Positions 40,569-60,700 of a DNA stretch of 64,000 nt are shown in pieces (position 1 is the stretch's first letter; every line of letters starts with the position of its first letter). This stretch comes from Pelodera strongyloides (lineage: Eukaryota; Nematoda; Chromadorea; Rhabditida; Rhabditidae). The position numbers were made by a program, and so were the translations under genes. The notes below the pieces were generated by a model. It had not been told where the DNA came from. It worked only from the letters and a program-made list of their open reading frames with translations, and did no database searches. Where the stretch lies: NCBI GenBank assembly GCA_036852015.1, contig JAANDG010000357.1, positions 1-64,000 of the forward strand. Reading direction: 5' to 3'.

Positions 40569-40911
40569 TGGGATCCGTTCACCTTAAATTGTGTCTGTTT
40601 TTTTTTCTATAAGGGATAATAAAAATTTAGAATACAAAAAGTAGTGTTCAATTTCAATACTCGCGAAGATATTGGGTAATAAAGTGGTGCATTGATCGGT
40701 CCAAAATGGCAAAGGGTAATTGTCCTGCCTTGTTTGTATAGAGACAAGTACCCTTTTCGCATTCGGGGCCGATCAATCCGCCACTTTATCACCCAATATC
40801 TTCGTGAGTATTGAAATTGAACACTACTTTTTGTATTCCAAATTTTTATTCTCCCTTATAGAAAATAAAGAAACAAAAAAAACGGACACAATTTAAGGTG
40901 AACCGATCCCT
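40569..40911. mobile_element. foldback MITE, GGGATCCGTTCACC family, TTAA target
   Basis: TTAA at 40565 and 40912. Arms TGGGATCCGTTCACCTTAAA and TTTAAGGTGAACCGATCCC, with about 130 bp of arm continuing through GAACACTACTTTTTGTATTC. Second of three abutting elements. Confidence 0.88.
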
Positions 40912-40915
40912 TTAA

Positions 40916-41078
40916 AGCGAAATGCCAGCCTCTTTGGAAAATTTGCATATGATAAGCAAATCCTATGTATCCTATGCTAATTTTGCGCGATTGCCGTGGA
41001 CGATCGCGCAAAATTAGCATAGGATACATAGGATTTGCTTATCATATGCAAATTTTCCAAAGGGGCTAGCATTTCGCT
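40916..41078. mobile_element. near-perfect palindromic MITE, GCCAGCCTCTTTGG family
   Basis: TTAA at 40912 and 41079. Two arms of about 80 bp (AGCGAAATGCCAGCCTCTTT; AAAGGGGCTAGCATTTCGCT) pair almost completely around ATTGCCGTGGACGAT. A near copy is at 48062-48232. Confidence 0.9.
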
Positions 41079-41736
41079 TTAAAGGATCGCAGTCACTACA
41101 AATTAGTATTTTTTATTCGCTTTTCATTAATTGTTCAAGTATGTGAAGAAAACGACGATTCCAGCGCCAAAGTACGGCAAAACGAACTCAGGGAGAGAAA
41201 TCCCTGTTTATGACTTTAACTTATATACCGTAGTTTATAATTGCCTGTATAGAGTTTCATAATAAATACCCTGCAGTGATAAACCACGCGCCAGGTGTAA
41301 CACTGCAGGCTGTTCACTCTCCAAGTACCCCTGGCAATTGCATATATGCACCGGCGTCGGTCATTTATCAAAACTCATTCTCATTGATTTCTCTCCCTGA
41401 GTTCCATTTTATGTGGATTTTTATGGGCTGCATATTGTTTTATAAATCTGCTTGCATCTAATAAAAATCTAATAAAAAAGTTGATTTTGAAGTGACTGCC
41501 TTCCTTTAAATAACCCCTCGTACTCATGGGTTTCGATAGAGAAGGCCCCGTCCTATCCCTATGCTCTGGTCATGAATTTCGTTTCTCCTCATAAACATAT
41601 ACATATTTGTTCAGCATGCGCACAAAATAGAACAACGAATGCATGCAGGAACCCATGTGGGATTTGCAAGGACAACATGGCTTCGGGCATAATTCCGATA
41701 GAATATTTGCATTGTTGATGAAACCATGTGTTAGCG

Positions 41737-41743
41737 TATAAAA
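41737..41743 (+). promoter_or_regulatory. TATA box of aminopeptidase A
   Basis: TATAAAA in GCGTATAAAAGCCG, about 30 bases upstream of the ATG at 41772, implying a very short 5' leader. Confidence 0.6.
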
Positions 41744-41771
41744 GCCGATGAGAAATATTTGAACCTTAGTT

Positions 41772-50650
<8,879 letters not shown>

Positions 50651-51429
50651 GATAATGAAAATGGTGTATTAATTAATGTATAATTGCTCTTTTTTATGTA
50701 ATTGCCTACCGTATGGCAAAACTGCCACCCACCATTGTTTGTTGTACGTCAATAGTTATGGCACATCCACGTGGTATCTGAGTAAATGTATCTCCCTTTT
50801 GTTAGTTGTCCAATCCAAAGTTTTGTTTATAACTGTGAAATCTAGATAGTTAAAGTTGTTGTGGCTTCAGTATTTAAATATGTGTTTTCTAAAATAGTAT
50901 TTTCTACCTACCTTACATAGTGTTACCTGACTGTAGCGAGAACAACCGTTATCGTATCTTGTCCCTTTAAATTCTTGTCGTATTTATAATCTACTTATAT
51001 TTCTAAGGTACTCATCTATCCTTTTGTAAGGTAGTGTGACTTCTAATCGTTTATGAGCTGTTTTAAGCATCATTCGAACCGAAGCATCATAATGTATAAA
51101 AGTGCATTTAATTATCGATTTTTGTAGGCTTTGTGCTCTGTTGTTTGTTTGTAGTCCTTGACATACGATTATTCTGTCTTTGTATGCTAATTTGCCTTTT
51201 TTGGGTTGTTGGTTGAAGATTGTGTGAATAGTAAAATGTATACTGTAATTGTTTGTGCATTGTATTTCGTGACAACGCAGGGATATGGAGCAAGGGGGGT
51301 TTCAGATCAACATAAGAAGTTCCTACTGTAGCGTAATCCTTATTTATCAAATCAGTAAAGATATTATTTTATCGCCCCCAAGCCGTTATCACTAGCTTAC
51401 AATAGTGAGCTATAGTAAGGTACTCATTG

Positions 51430-51900
51430 AACAAAAAGGGGCACGCATACAATCGAAACTCAAGAGTTGTGCGCCGCAATGTATTTGGGGTGTTTCCAGC
51501 AAAAAAATGATGCGCGTGGTCTTTGCCGATCCACGTTTCTTAGTGATTTTTTCCCATTTTGGGGCGGGAAACACCCCCAAAACTGCGGGCAAAAAGTCGC
51601 TGAACATAACATGCAAAAGGAACAGGGTGTTCTATTTGAAACTACACTTTGACTTATTGTTAGATAGTTTCTCTAAACGGCGCCTTCGACCACTCACAAC
51701 ACATGTGAGACCTGTTCGTGCAGAAAAACATCAGTACAACAACTGCAGTTGCAGCGGTTCCTCTGAGCGCGTTCAAAAAACTGCCGAAAAGGTGCATAAA
51801 TGGCGCGCAAGCGCGCTGAACCACGCAAAGTGTTTCCCGCGCCGTTTCGGGAAACACTTTGCGCGCCATTTTTGTGGTTTGCGTTGTGGATCAGTTCGAG
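51430..51900. repeat. compound GCGC-rich foldback region (inverse relative of 43840-44400)
   Basis: GAAACTCAAGAGTTGTGCG, GAAACACCCCCAAAACTG and a TTTCCCGCGCCGTTTCGGGAAA hairpin near 51830. The shared motifs are in reverse order relative to the upstream region, so the two copies bracket most of aminopeptidase A. Confidence 0.6.
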
Positions 51901-53371
51901 TATTAGTTAGATTCTAGTTGTTTGCTCTTGCATAGTTCGGGTATTTTGTCACGCTATTTCTTATCATCACAGGCGCCAGTTTCTCAGAAAATCTGGAATT
52001 TTATACGAGCCACCGCCTGTTCGTTTGGGACTACTTATAGATAAAAGAGAACGAAGTTTGTTTTCGGGGATTGCAGTTGATAACGCAATAAATGCCGAAA
52101 ATTAAGCCTGTTGCGAAAAATTCATTTCGTTGAAAAGTTTGGTTTGGGTTTCAGAAACAGGTCACTGAACAGTCGTAACCATTCTCACACTAATGCACCT
52201 TGCCATCTAAGAAAGGTTTGGGCGAGGGGAGGGTGCGCCACAGGTTAGCCATTTTTCTGCCGCACCCTTTTCCGTTTTAAATGCGCGGCGTTGACGAGAA
52301 CTTTTTGTCGCGTGCAATTAATAGGTAGCTGACCTACTTTCGTTGAGCAAATAAGTTATTTGCCTGACATTTCGTGTTTTCTGAAACACTGATGACAAAA
52401 AGCTTTCTCCCCACTAATGATATATTGTAATACTGCCGTTCCGAGTTTAACTATTCATTCTTGGCCTTTTTATGTTTAGGGTAGGATACTGATAGTTGTT
52501 TGGTGTTATTATTTACTTGCTGGTGCGCTCAGAAAAATGCAAAACGTGCAGTTTTATGGGGTCTGTAGATTAGATACGAGATTTTTGATAAGCTTTAATG
52601 TATATTTAGGGGTTCCAGAAGCTCCAACAGAAGCCAGACGGCACTATGTTTGTTATTTTCTCGGTTGTTCCTTAACAGAATTTTATTCCTTTTCGTTGCT
52701 ACTTGCGTCTCCGAGAGTTGCAAAAGGGTGGCCATGTTTTCCGTTTCCCATTGCTTTTTCCCGTAACCATTGCTAGGCTCATTATGCATTTCTCCATACA
52801 GCTGGTGAACAATACTATCATGCAAACTCGGCAATACAGTAGAACATAGGAAGGTCCTTAGAATTAAATTATAATTAGAATATGACGAGGTTCATATGTA
52901 AAGTAAGTTAATTTATTCCAACATTTATGCAAATTAGCCTCATTTAATTTGATTGGCGGTGTGTCGAATGCTCGTAAAGCCTCGGCTGAATGCTTTACCT
53001 TCTCTGGCACACCGTACTCACAATTCGTTACGTTTTTAAGCGTTTCCCGTCCTTCTGTGAGTGATTTTAAAAAGCCGATTTATTGGAATCTTACTTTCGT
53101 AGTCGTTAGAAGCTTGATGAATTTTGCATTTTACGTCTTGTTTCAAAAAATTTATTGTCTTGTTTAATTGAATCAAGTACTGTACTAATAACTAGTAATA
53201 ATTGTTCCACCACTATGAATTCTTTGTGGAACTAAAGTGCAATTCACCGCTACCGCTGTTCTAGTTAACCCCATTCCAAATACCATGGTGTGGTTACGCT
53301 GTTATGCATCCGACAATAATGATCTAACATACTAAATAGGGAAGAGTAATATCTACATATTTTTCTGATTT

Positions 53372-53383
53372 GTTTCCTTGCAG
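53372..53383 (+). promoter_or_regulatory. possible spliced-leader acceptor of aminopeptidase B
   Basis: GTTTCCTTGCAG ends five bases before the ATG at 53389. No upstream coding exon was recognised. Confidence 0.45.
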
Positions 53384-53388
53384 CTCTG

Positions 53389-54720
53389 ATGAGGGTTCAC
53401 TCGGGCGCCCATGGCGATCACAATGTGAATACTGCTACGGTAATTGTAGTAGGAAAGAGGAAGAATATCAAGGTGAGCTATTCTGATTGGACGAGCCTTT
53501 GTAATTGTCTAGGAGATTTATTATATCTTATATATAGAAGTTAATCACTTAGATAGTGTTCGAATATATAATTGCACAGTTGCAACAAATAATTGGAATA
53601 ATCACTTTCAGAATATATATTCGTTCTATTATTTGTTTAAAGGGAATATGTATGCCCTTTTTGAAGTTAAGCTGTATTAATAAAATGTGTATTCCTCATT
53701 AAGGAAACAACAACAAAAATTGTTAAAAGTTTCCCATTTAAAAGAAAATGATTTTCAAAGTTCACCTTTTCCATAGTAAACGCGTTTACTGACACCCTGG
53801 CTTACACGGCAGGTCTGATGGAGCAAAAATTTAGCATTTGTGCATACATCGGCATATAGCTTGCAACATCGACATATTTGCATACAAATGAGAATATTCG
53901 AATTTACATATTCAGTCGCCTACTTAAATTCCCTTTAAAGGGAATATGTAGGCACTCAAAATGAGCAAAACAACTGCGAAACTAGAGTTTCCACACCAGA
54001 CATGAATTTAAGTAGGCGACTGAATATGTAAATTCGAATATTCTCATTTGCATGCAAATATGTCGCTGTTACATGCTATATGCCGATGTATGCACACATA
54101 TGCAAAAATTTTTGCTCCATCAGCACTGCCGTGTAAGCCAGGGGGTCAAGCAACGCGTTTACTATGGAAAAGATGAACTTTGAAAATCATTTTCTTTTAA
54201 ATGGGAAACTTTTAACAATTTTTGTTGTTGTTTCCTTAACGAGGAACACACATTCTATTAATACAGCTTAACTTCAAAAAGGGCATACATATTCCCTCCC
54301 TTTAATGGCGATGTGGGCGCGCCAAAAGCTGTCGCCAACAGCGTTTTCTGCTCGTCGTTTCAAAATCGGCGCAGTAAGAAACGAAAAGGCACAAGTGCAT
54401 AGATCAGCAGTTCTGTTTATTTGTGCGCGTACTTTAAGTTTATATATGACATAAATTTTTATTTCTAGGCGGTAAAGTTTGAAGCGCTAACGACAAAATT
54501 TGGCAATGCAGTATCCTCCGGACATTGGAGTAAGGCCATCGAATTGGCCGGAGAAAAGGGCGGCACTGTGCCCCTGCACTACAGTCTGGCTAAGGTTTTG
54601 TTTTTATTTTTATTTTCTGTTTTCCAAAAAAAAACCTGGTGCAAGTACTTCTCCGGTTCTTTCTTATGCACATCTTTTTGGATGCCGATATGATATAGAT
54701 AGTATAGTAGAGGAGTTAGC

Positions 54721-54754
<34 letters not shown>

Positions 54755-57700
54755 GACAGAGAGAGAGAGACAGAGAGAGAGAGAGAAAGAGAGAAAGAAA
54801 GAGCCAAAGATACGAGAGATACTGAAAAGGAGTAATTACAAAATATTTCACTGTCTTTTTAGTTGGTCGTCATTGGTGATTCTGTGTCTCGTTGCAATGC
54901 CACCTCAAACTCAATGCAAATTTTCCAATCATTGCGCAAAGAACGACCAGCTCATGGAACTAAGGTGCAGTAGAGTTACGGTATACTATACATAGCATTT
55001 GGCCAGAAATACGGCTCGTTTACCTCCTCGGTGTTTGGTACAGTTCCTGTTCGGAATGGTCATTTTCTTACCAGAGGTCTCATTTTCTATTTTTCCAATC
55101 CACAATTTTACATGCAAATCGACAAACCGTACTTGAACTTAAACTTATTGCAACAATATGATACGAGACTTTTCAAAAATATAATTTGTCAGCAAAGCCC
55201 GACGTTGAGACGTCGACGCCGTTAGGGCCATTAGCTTGCTAGGACTAATATTTTATTTCTCACATGTTCAGGTTCTCTCTGTGGTCCTCGTCTGTGAGTA
55301 CCACGACGTTTTGTCGTCGGTGGCAGCAATTGCCCGCTCATTCCCCACGTTCTCGATGAAGACCGACCACAAAGATATCGTTGAGGAAGTGCACGTGGAC
55401 GTCGTGGTGTCTGACGGAAAGGTATTATCTCTCTTTCTCTGTCTTTCTCTCTATGTCTCTCTCTCACTTTCTCTCTGTCTCCACATGTCGCAATTTGAAC
55501 ATGGTTACGAAAAACTATTCCAACATTTGAAACCCATTGACAATATGAGCTACGAGCATTAGTTACCGACGGTAGTTGTCGGAGCTATCGAAAGCCTTTG
55601 CATGGTTTACTTTGTAAAGATACTGTTTTCAGAAGTTGAGCGACGCGGACATAAGCTTCGCGAACAATTTGTACACGAGCGTGCGAGAAACTGCGCGGTT
55701 GATCGACACACCCGCTAATATTTTTACTACCGGTATTTGATTAGTCTTTATTTACTACAGAAGAATTCTGGCGAATTATCCACGACCGAATGAATTAGTA
55801 CCCATGCTCAGAATCAGAAATCTGGCGAGAATCGATTTCTATCGAACGGCGGCTGTGATATGTGGTTTCTCTGACCCGCAGCAGGATATGAACTTTGGTT
55901 CCCTCATTATTCATTGATTTTTTAGATGCGTTCGTCGACGAGGCGCTCAAAGTGGCGAAGACTCTAGCCGGTGTGGAGACTACAGTTATTAGGGTGAGAT
56001 TTTCTTCATTGAGAATGTTTTCGTCACACAATTATTATTTTGTTATATAATATAAATATAGTACGCCCTCGTGTGTTTCACTTTGTGGTATAATATAGTA
56101 CGCTGTCCATGTTTGGGTCATTTTACATGTCAATTGCCTACCGTAACCCATGTAAATAACAGTAACAGTAAATGACATTGTCCGGCATCAATTTTGAAAG
56201 TGCTAAATTTCTGCATCTATCCTGCATCTCTACTGAACGGATGTGCGTTTAGCAGCACAGATCTTATACACGTTCGCAGCTGGACCGGCAAATGGCATCC
56301 ATGTAAAATTACCCGAAGATGGACAGCCATTGCCATTTTCGCTCGTGCGATTCGTAAGCACGGTAGTGCTTACGAATGACAATTATCTAGGAGCGGCACT
56401 CGATAATCTAAGTTATATTATCGTTTGTCAGGGTGAAGAGCTGAAAACCAAGGGCTTTGGTGGAATCTACCATGTGGGAAAGGCTGGTCCCACACCACCC
56501 GCGTTCGTCGTTCTCTCTTACAAACCTGCTGGTAAGTAAGAGACTTGGTCACGTCACGCGACAATCATACAATCATTTTCTCTCTCCACCGTTTTGGTGT
56601 TATTTCATTCATTGCGCACATTACACCGGTAATTGTTGCAACCCACTAATTTTGTACATGGAAAACCACAAACACCGATTCGCTCCGATCAAGTCCCTCA
56701 AAAAAATCGGGGTTTTGGGAAATAATCGGGGCGATATCGGGGGCTTTCGGAAAATAGTCGGGGCGAAATCGGGGTTTTCACTTTCCTGCGAGTGGGAAAT
56801 GATGCCAGAGGAGAATCACGTCTTTTATGCGGCACAGTGACAATGTGTTACAGTTAATGAGACGGGCGTTGGTACTTGGTACGTGAGAATGATATACTGA
56901 AAGATAACCGAGTTAGAGTGCGAGAGGGAGAGGGAGAGGGAGAGGGAGAGTGGGATTGTATGTACTTTTATATACACCGGCTGTATTTCAGGTAGCACTC
57001 ACACTTATGCGATGGTCGGAAAGGGTGTTGTTTTTGACACTGGAGGTCTGTCGATCAAGCCAAAGGCTGGAATGCCAAGTAAGTTAATTGTTACTTATGG
57101 GGCTTCCAAGTATCCTAAAAATTTACCGTATCTTGGAACTACACGAGAATTTTTTTTTTAATTTTTCGTATTATACATGGAGGTTTCGTGCAGAAATACG
57201 GTAGTATTGACAGAAGCACATCGAATTTTTGGGATACCGGGAAACTGGAAACCCCGTAAAGAAATTGAAGAACTATAATGATGGGAATGGAGATTTATAT
57301 GGTGGGAGAGAACTGCAGTATGTGAATTAGCAGACTGAAGAACTTTTAAGTTTCGAACAACTTGGTCTGGTAAATCGCAAGTTATATACAGAAGTAGGGT
57401 CAGGCGCATGGACGAACGTCGATTGAAAGACGATACTCCGGATTTATTAGCGATCTTCCGAAAGGACTCTAATTATTCAAAGCTCTGACTGAGCTGTAGG
57501 GATATTTCACTAACTACAGACAATTGGAATAACGATAACTCATCCGATTCCAGATATGAAGCGCGACATGGGTGGTGCCGCCGGTCTTCTTCATTCATTC
57601 GCACTCCTCGTCCAGTCAGGATTCAAGCACAACTTGCACGTGTGCCTGTGCATTGTTGAGAATAATGTCAGCCCAATTGCCAAGTATGTTATGGTTTTAT

Positions 57701-60700
57701 CTCTGTCTCTCTCTGTCTAGCATTATTTTATATCTACCTGAGCTATTAGGACTCCGAAGGCTTCTTCGTGCAATGGTGCAACCAAGAAAATGATAGATTC
57801 AAACTGAATTTCAAAAAAAATTCCATTCTTGATGATAATAATAAAGGCTTTATCGTAAAAGCACTCGAGAGCGAGAGTCCTAAGCGCGACATCCGTCTTG
57901 TTTAGCTAAAATAAGTCTTTCAGCAAACCAGACGACATCATCACACTGTTGTCGGGCAAAACCTGTGAGATTAACAACACTGACGCCGAAGGACGTCTTA
58001 TTCTGTCCGATGGAGTTTACTATGCAAAACATACGCTCAAGGTAAGCGAAGAGAATAGCGCTTATCGTTTGCGTTAGTTCATGCACTGCTAATTGTAATC
58101 ATGCTGTATATAAATATATGCAGTTCTGCATTTCGAAGGTTCCGGCGATAAGCGATAAGCGAGAGAGACAGACAGAGAGAGAGAGAGAGAGAGAGAATCA
58201 GCGAGAAACTGGAATACTCTAAATACGAATGGCAATTTTAGGCTGATACCATCATCGATATGGCCACGTTGACATATGCACAGTCCCAGTTGTCTGGCCG
58301 TCTGCACTGCGCCCTTATGGCCAACAGGGAAGACTCGGAGAGGAAGGTGCGTGTATGGGACATATTTAATTTCTCTTTTTTCATCGATAGAAAGAAAATA
58401 TAACTCTGACGTAAGTGCGGGAAGAAAGAACTGATGAGAAGAAGAAAGAAGTTCAAGAAAGAAGTTCAAAAAATACCAATTATTCATGGCACATGTATTA
58501 GGCATTTGTCTCTTGCTCTTGCTAGCCATGTGCCTATGTTTCAGTCAGCTGTGATATACTGTTTCATGAGTATAGATTTGTTGCGATCGACGTGTCTTGC
58601 CCATATTCAACACCACTAGAATGATGCTTCACACTCTTTGTTTCTTCGACATCTTTTATTGTAACGGATTACAATGGAAAATTATAATGTTCAGTTCTCG
58701 AAACGTGTCTAGAAAATCAAAGGGCAATACAAAAAGATACGACCTGTGTGTGCGTGCGTGTACGTAGTATGTTTGAAACAACTAAATTCCTTTATGCGAA
58801 AATCAAGTAAGTGTAAACTTTTAGGCTGAACTGGCCGGCCGTCGGTCCGGTGATCTCGTGAAGTCGATGGTCTTTGCCCCAGACCTCCATTTTGCCGACC
58901 TCAAGTCGCCCGTGGCCGATATGAGAAATGCGAACTTTGGAACGACACAGGTAAGTTGTGGAAAGGGCGGTTACGGCGGTATCTAATTAGCTTGGGGCAG
59001 ATTACGGTAGTTTGGTTTTAATTACACTGATAGGCTTTTTTGTCAGCAGTATCCAAGTGGAGTGTATATCTGAAAACGAATTAATAGTTCGCCCGTATTC
59101 ACCACTCCGTTTACCCCTGGAGAAAACTGTCTCTCGGAGAAAATTTACCTAGAGAGCGAGAGAATGTCAAAAATTAGCATTCACCACTTTCGCTCCTTCC
59201 CCAAATATGCGTGGAGAGAGGGGTAAATTGTGACCGAGGTTTGCTCGGGTAAAAAAATTTTCCCTTGGAGAATTTTCGAATTTTTTTAGTTATATGTGTT
59301 ATATCCCGTTGCGATGCGTTGCACACGAGATATACGAAAAGTTTATTCGTAAACTCTAAACACAATTAATACACGACGATGTAGACGGTGGAGTACGGGC
59401 ACGTGTACTTCTGTAGATCCCCAGAGTAGATCCACAGGTGTAGGCAGCAGTCGAGTCGAGTCCTCAGCAGGCTTGGCAGCAGGTCCTAGTGTAGTCGCAC
59501 TTGTCTTGGGTGACTCTGATACTATGCTCGACTCGCATCTTTATATTACACTTTTCGTATGCTAATTACTTTGGAAATAATTTCGAAACAGACAATTCTA
59601 AAACTTGTTTACACAAACATACGTATGCCCAATAGCATACGTTACACCCTTTCCCTAATTGGAAATCCAATTATAAAATTAAAGGCATACTTTAAACAAG
59701 TACTTACTCAATGCTGCTTGTTCGCAGTCTTCCGCACATGGGGGCTGTATCGCTCTGGTGGACGGCTTCGGCGGGTACTCCTGCGGCACTGCACATCTTC
59801 CTGGGTCGTAGGTTCCAACGACGTAGATTCCGAGCTTCTCGTATCCAAGCTTCCTTGTGTCGTAGCCGTCTTTGATATATCCAATATCGTTTCCTTCTCA
59901 CCGAAGTCCAGTTCCATCCAAACTCTCGGACGTTCTCGCAATTGGTCGGTACGTCGAATCCAATCGCCTTTACTAGTGTGCACACGGTACGTTGTGTCAC
60001 TCGTCCGTTCCATAATTCTTCCGGGAAACCACTTCACCGGTTCGTTGTAACATCGCGCGTAGACTGTCATTCCTTCGACGAAGTCTGGCGAATCCTTCTT
60101 TCCGGCCAAGAACTCTCTTGGTATCGAATCACTACCTACATTCCCCCTTCCCAGTTCTTGAGCCAACTGCTTATTGGGTATCTGCAGCAAACCACACTGC
60201 GGAGAGTAGGATAGCTTAATTCCTTTCTTATCACAAAACTGTTCCAACTTTTGGAAATCCTGAACCTTAGAGCTGTACTTTTGCCTGTCGCAGGTCTTAC
60301 CGCTGCTCACAGCAGACTTCCTAGCTCTTTCTGAGGTCTTAACTGTATTCACCACGAATACTTTTCTCTGTGCTAAAGCTTTCAGATCGTTTAATGATAA
60401 ACCAACCTTGACCTGAAGATCCCGTCCAAAAATTGACGGCGCATTCGTTCCCAGTACATGTAGTTGCACTACTTGTCGGACGTTTCCAACCTGCATTTTC
60501 ACCGTGCACTTTCCTTTGAATGCAATCTTCCCTCTAGTGTAGCACTCTGCGTCGTAATTCACCAGTACCAGTCTTGGTCTTCCCACTTTCCTCCAAGTCG
60601 CTTCATTGATTATCGACAGTGCTGCACCAGTGTCGAGTTCCATTTCAATGTTCTTTCCTTGAATCTTCACGGGCAACATGATCGGTGGTTCAAAATGGTG

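Larger units (their letters stand above)
39370..41771. other. 2.4-kb spacer between P450 and aminopeptidase A
   Basis: Holds foldback repeats at 39411-39555 and 39627-39862, possible P450 poly(A) signals at 40114 and 40222, a cluster of three abutting TTAA foldbacks (40430-41078), and the TATA box of aminopeptidase A. No gene seen. Confidence 0.65.
50651..53388. other. 2.7-kb spacer between the aminopeptidase genes
   Basis: Holds the 3' flank of gene A, the GCGC-rich foldback region 51430-51900, and otherwise AT-rich sequence with no gene I can support. No nearby canonical AATAAA follows the gene A stop; AACGCAATAAATG near 52086 is too far to trust. Confidence 0.6.

Noticed and set aside
56243..56431. 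Open frame leading into the exon at 56432
   Set aside because: The reading is open for about 63 codons, but paralogue A has an intron here with a clear acceptor, and exon phase is satisfied by splicing from 55993. No domain recognised.
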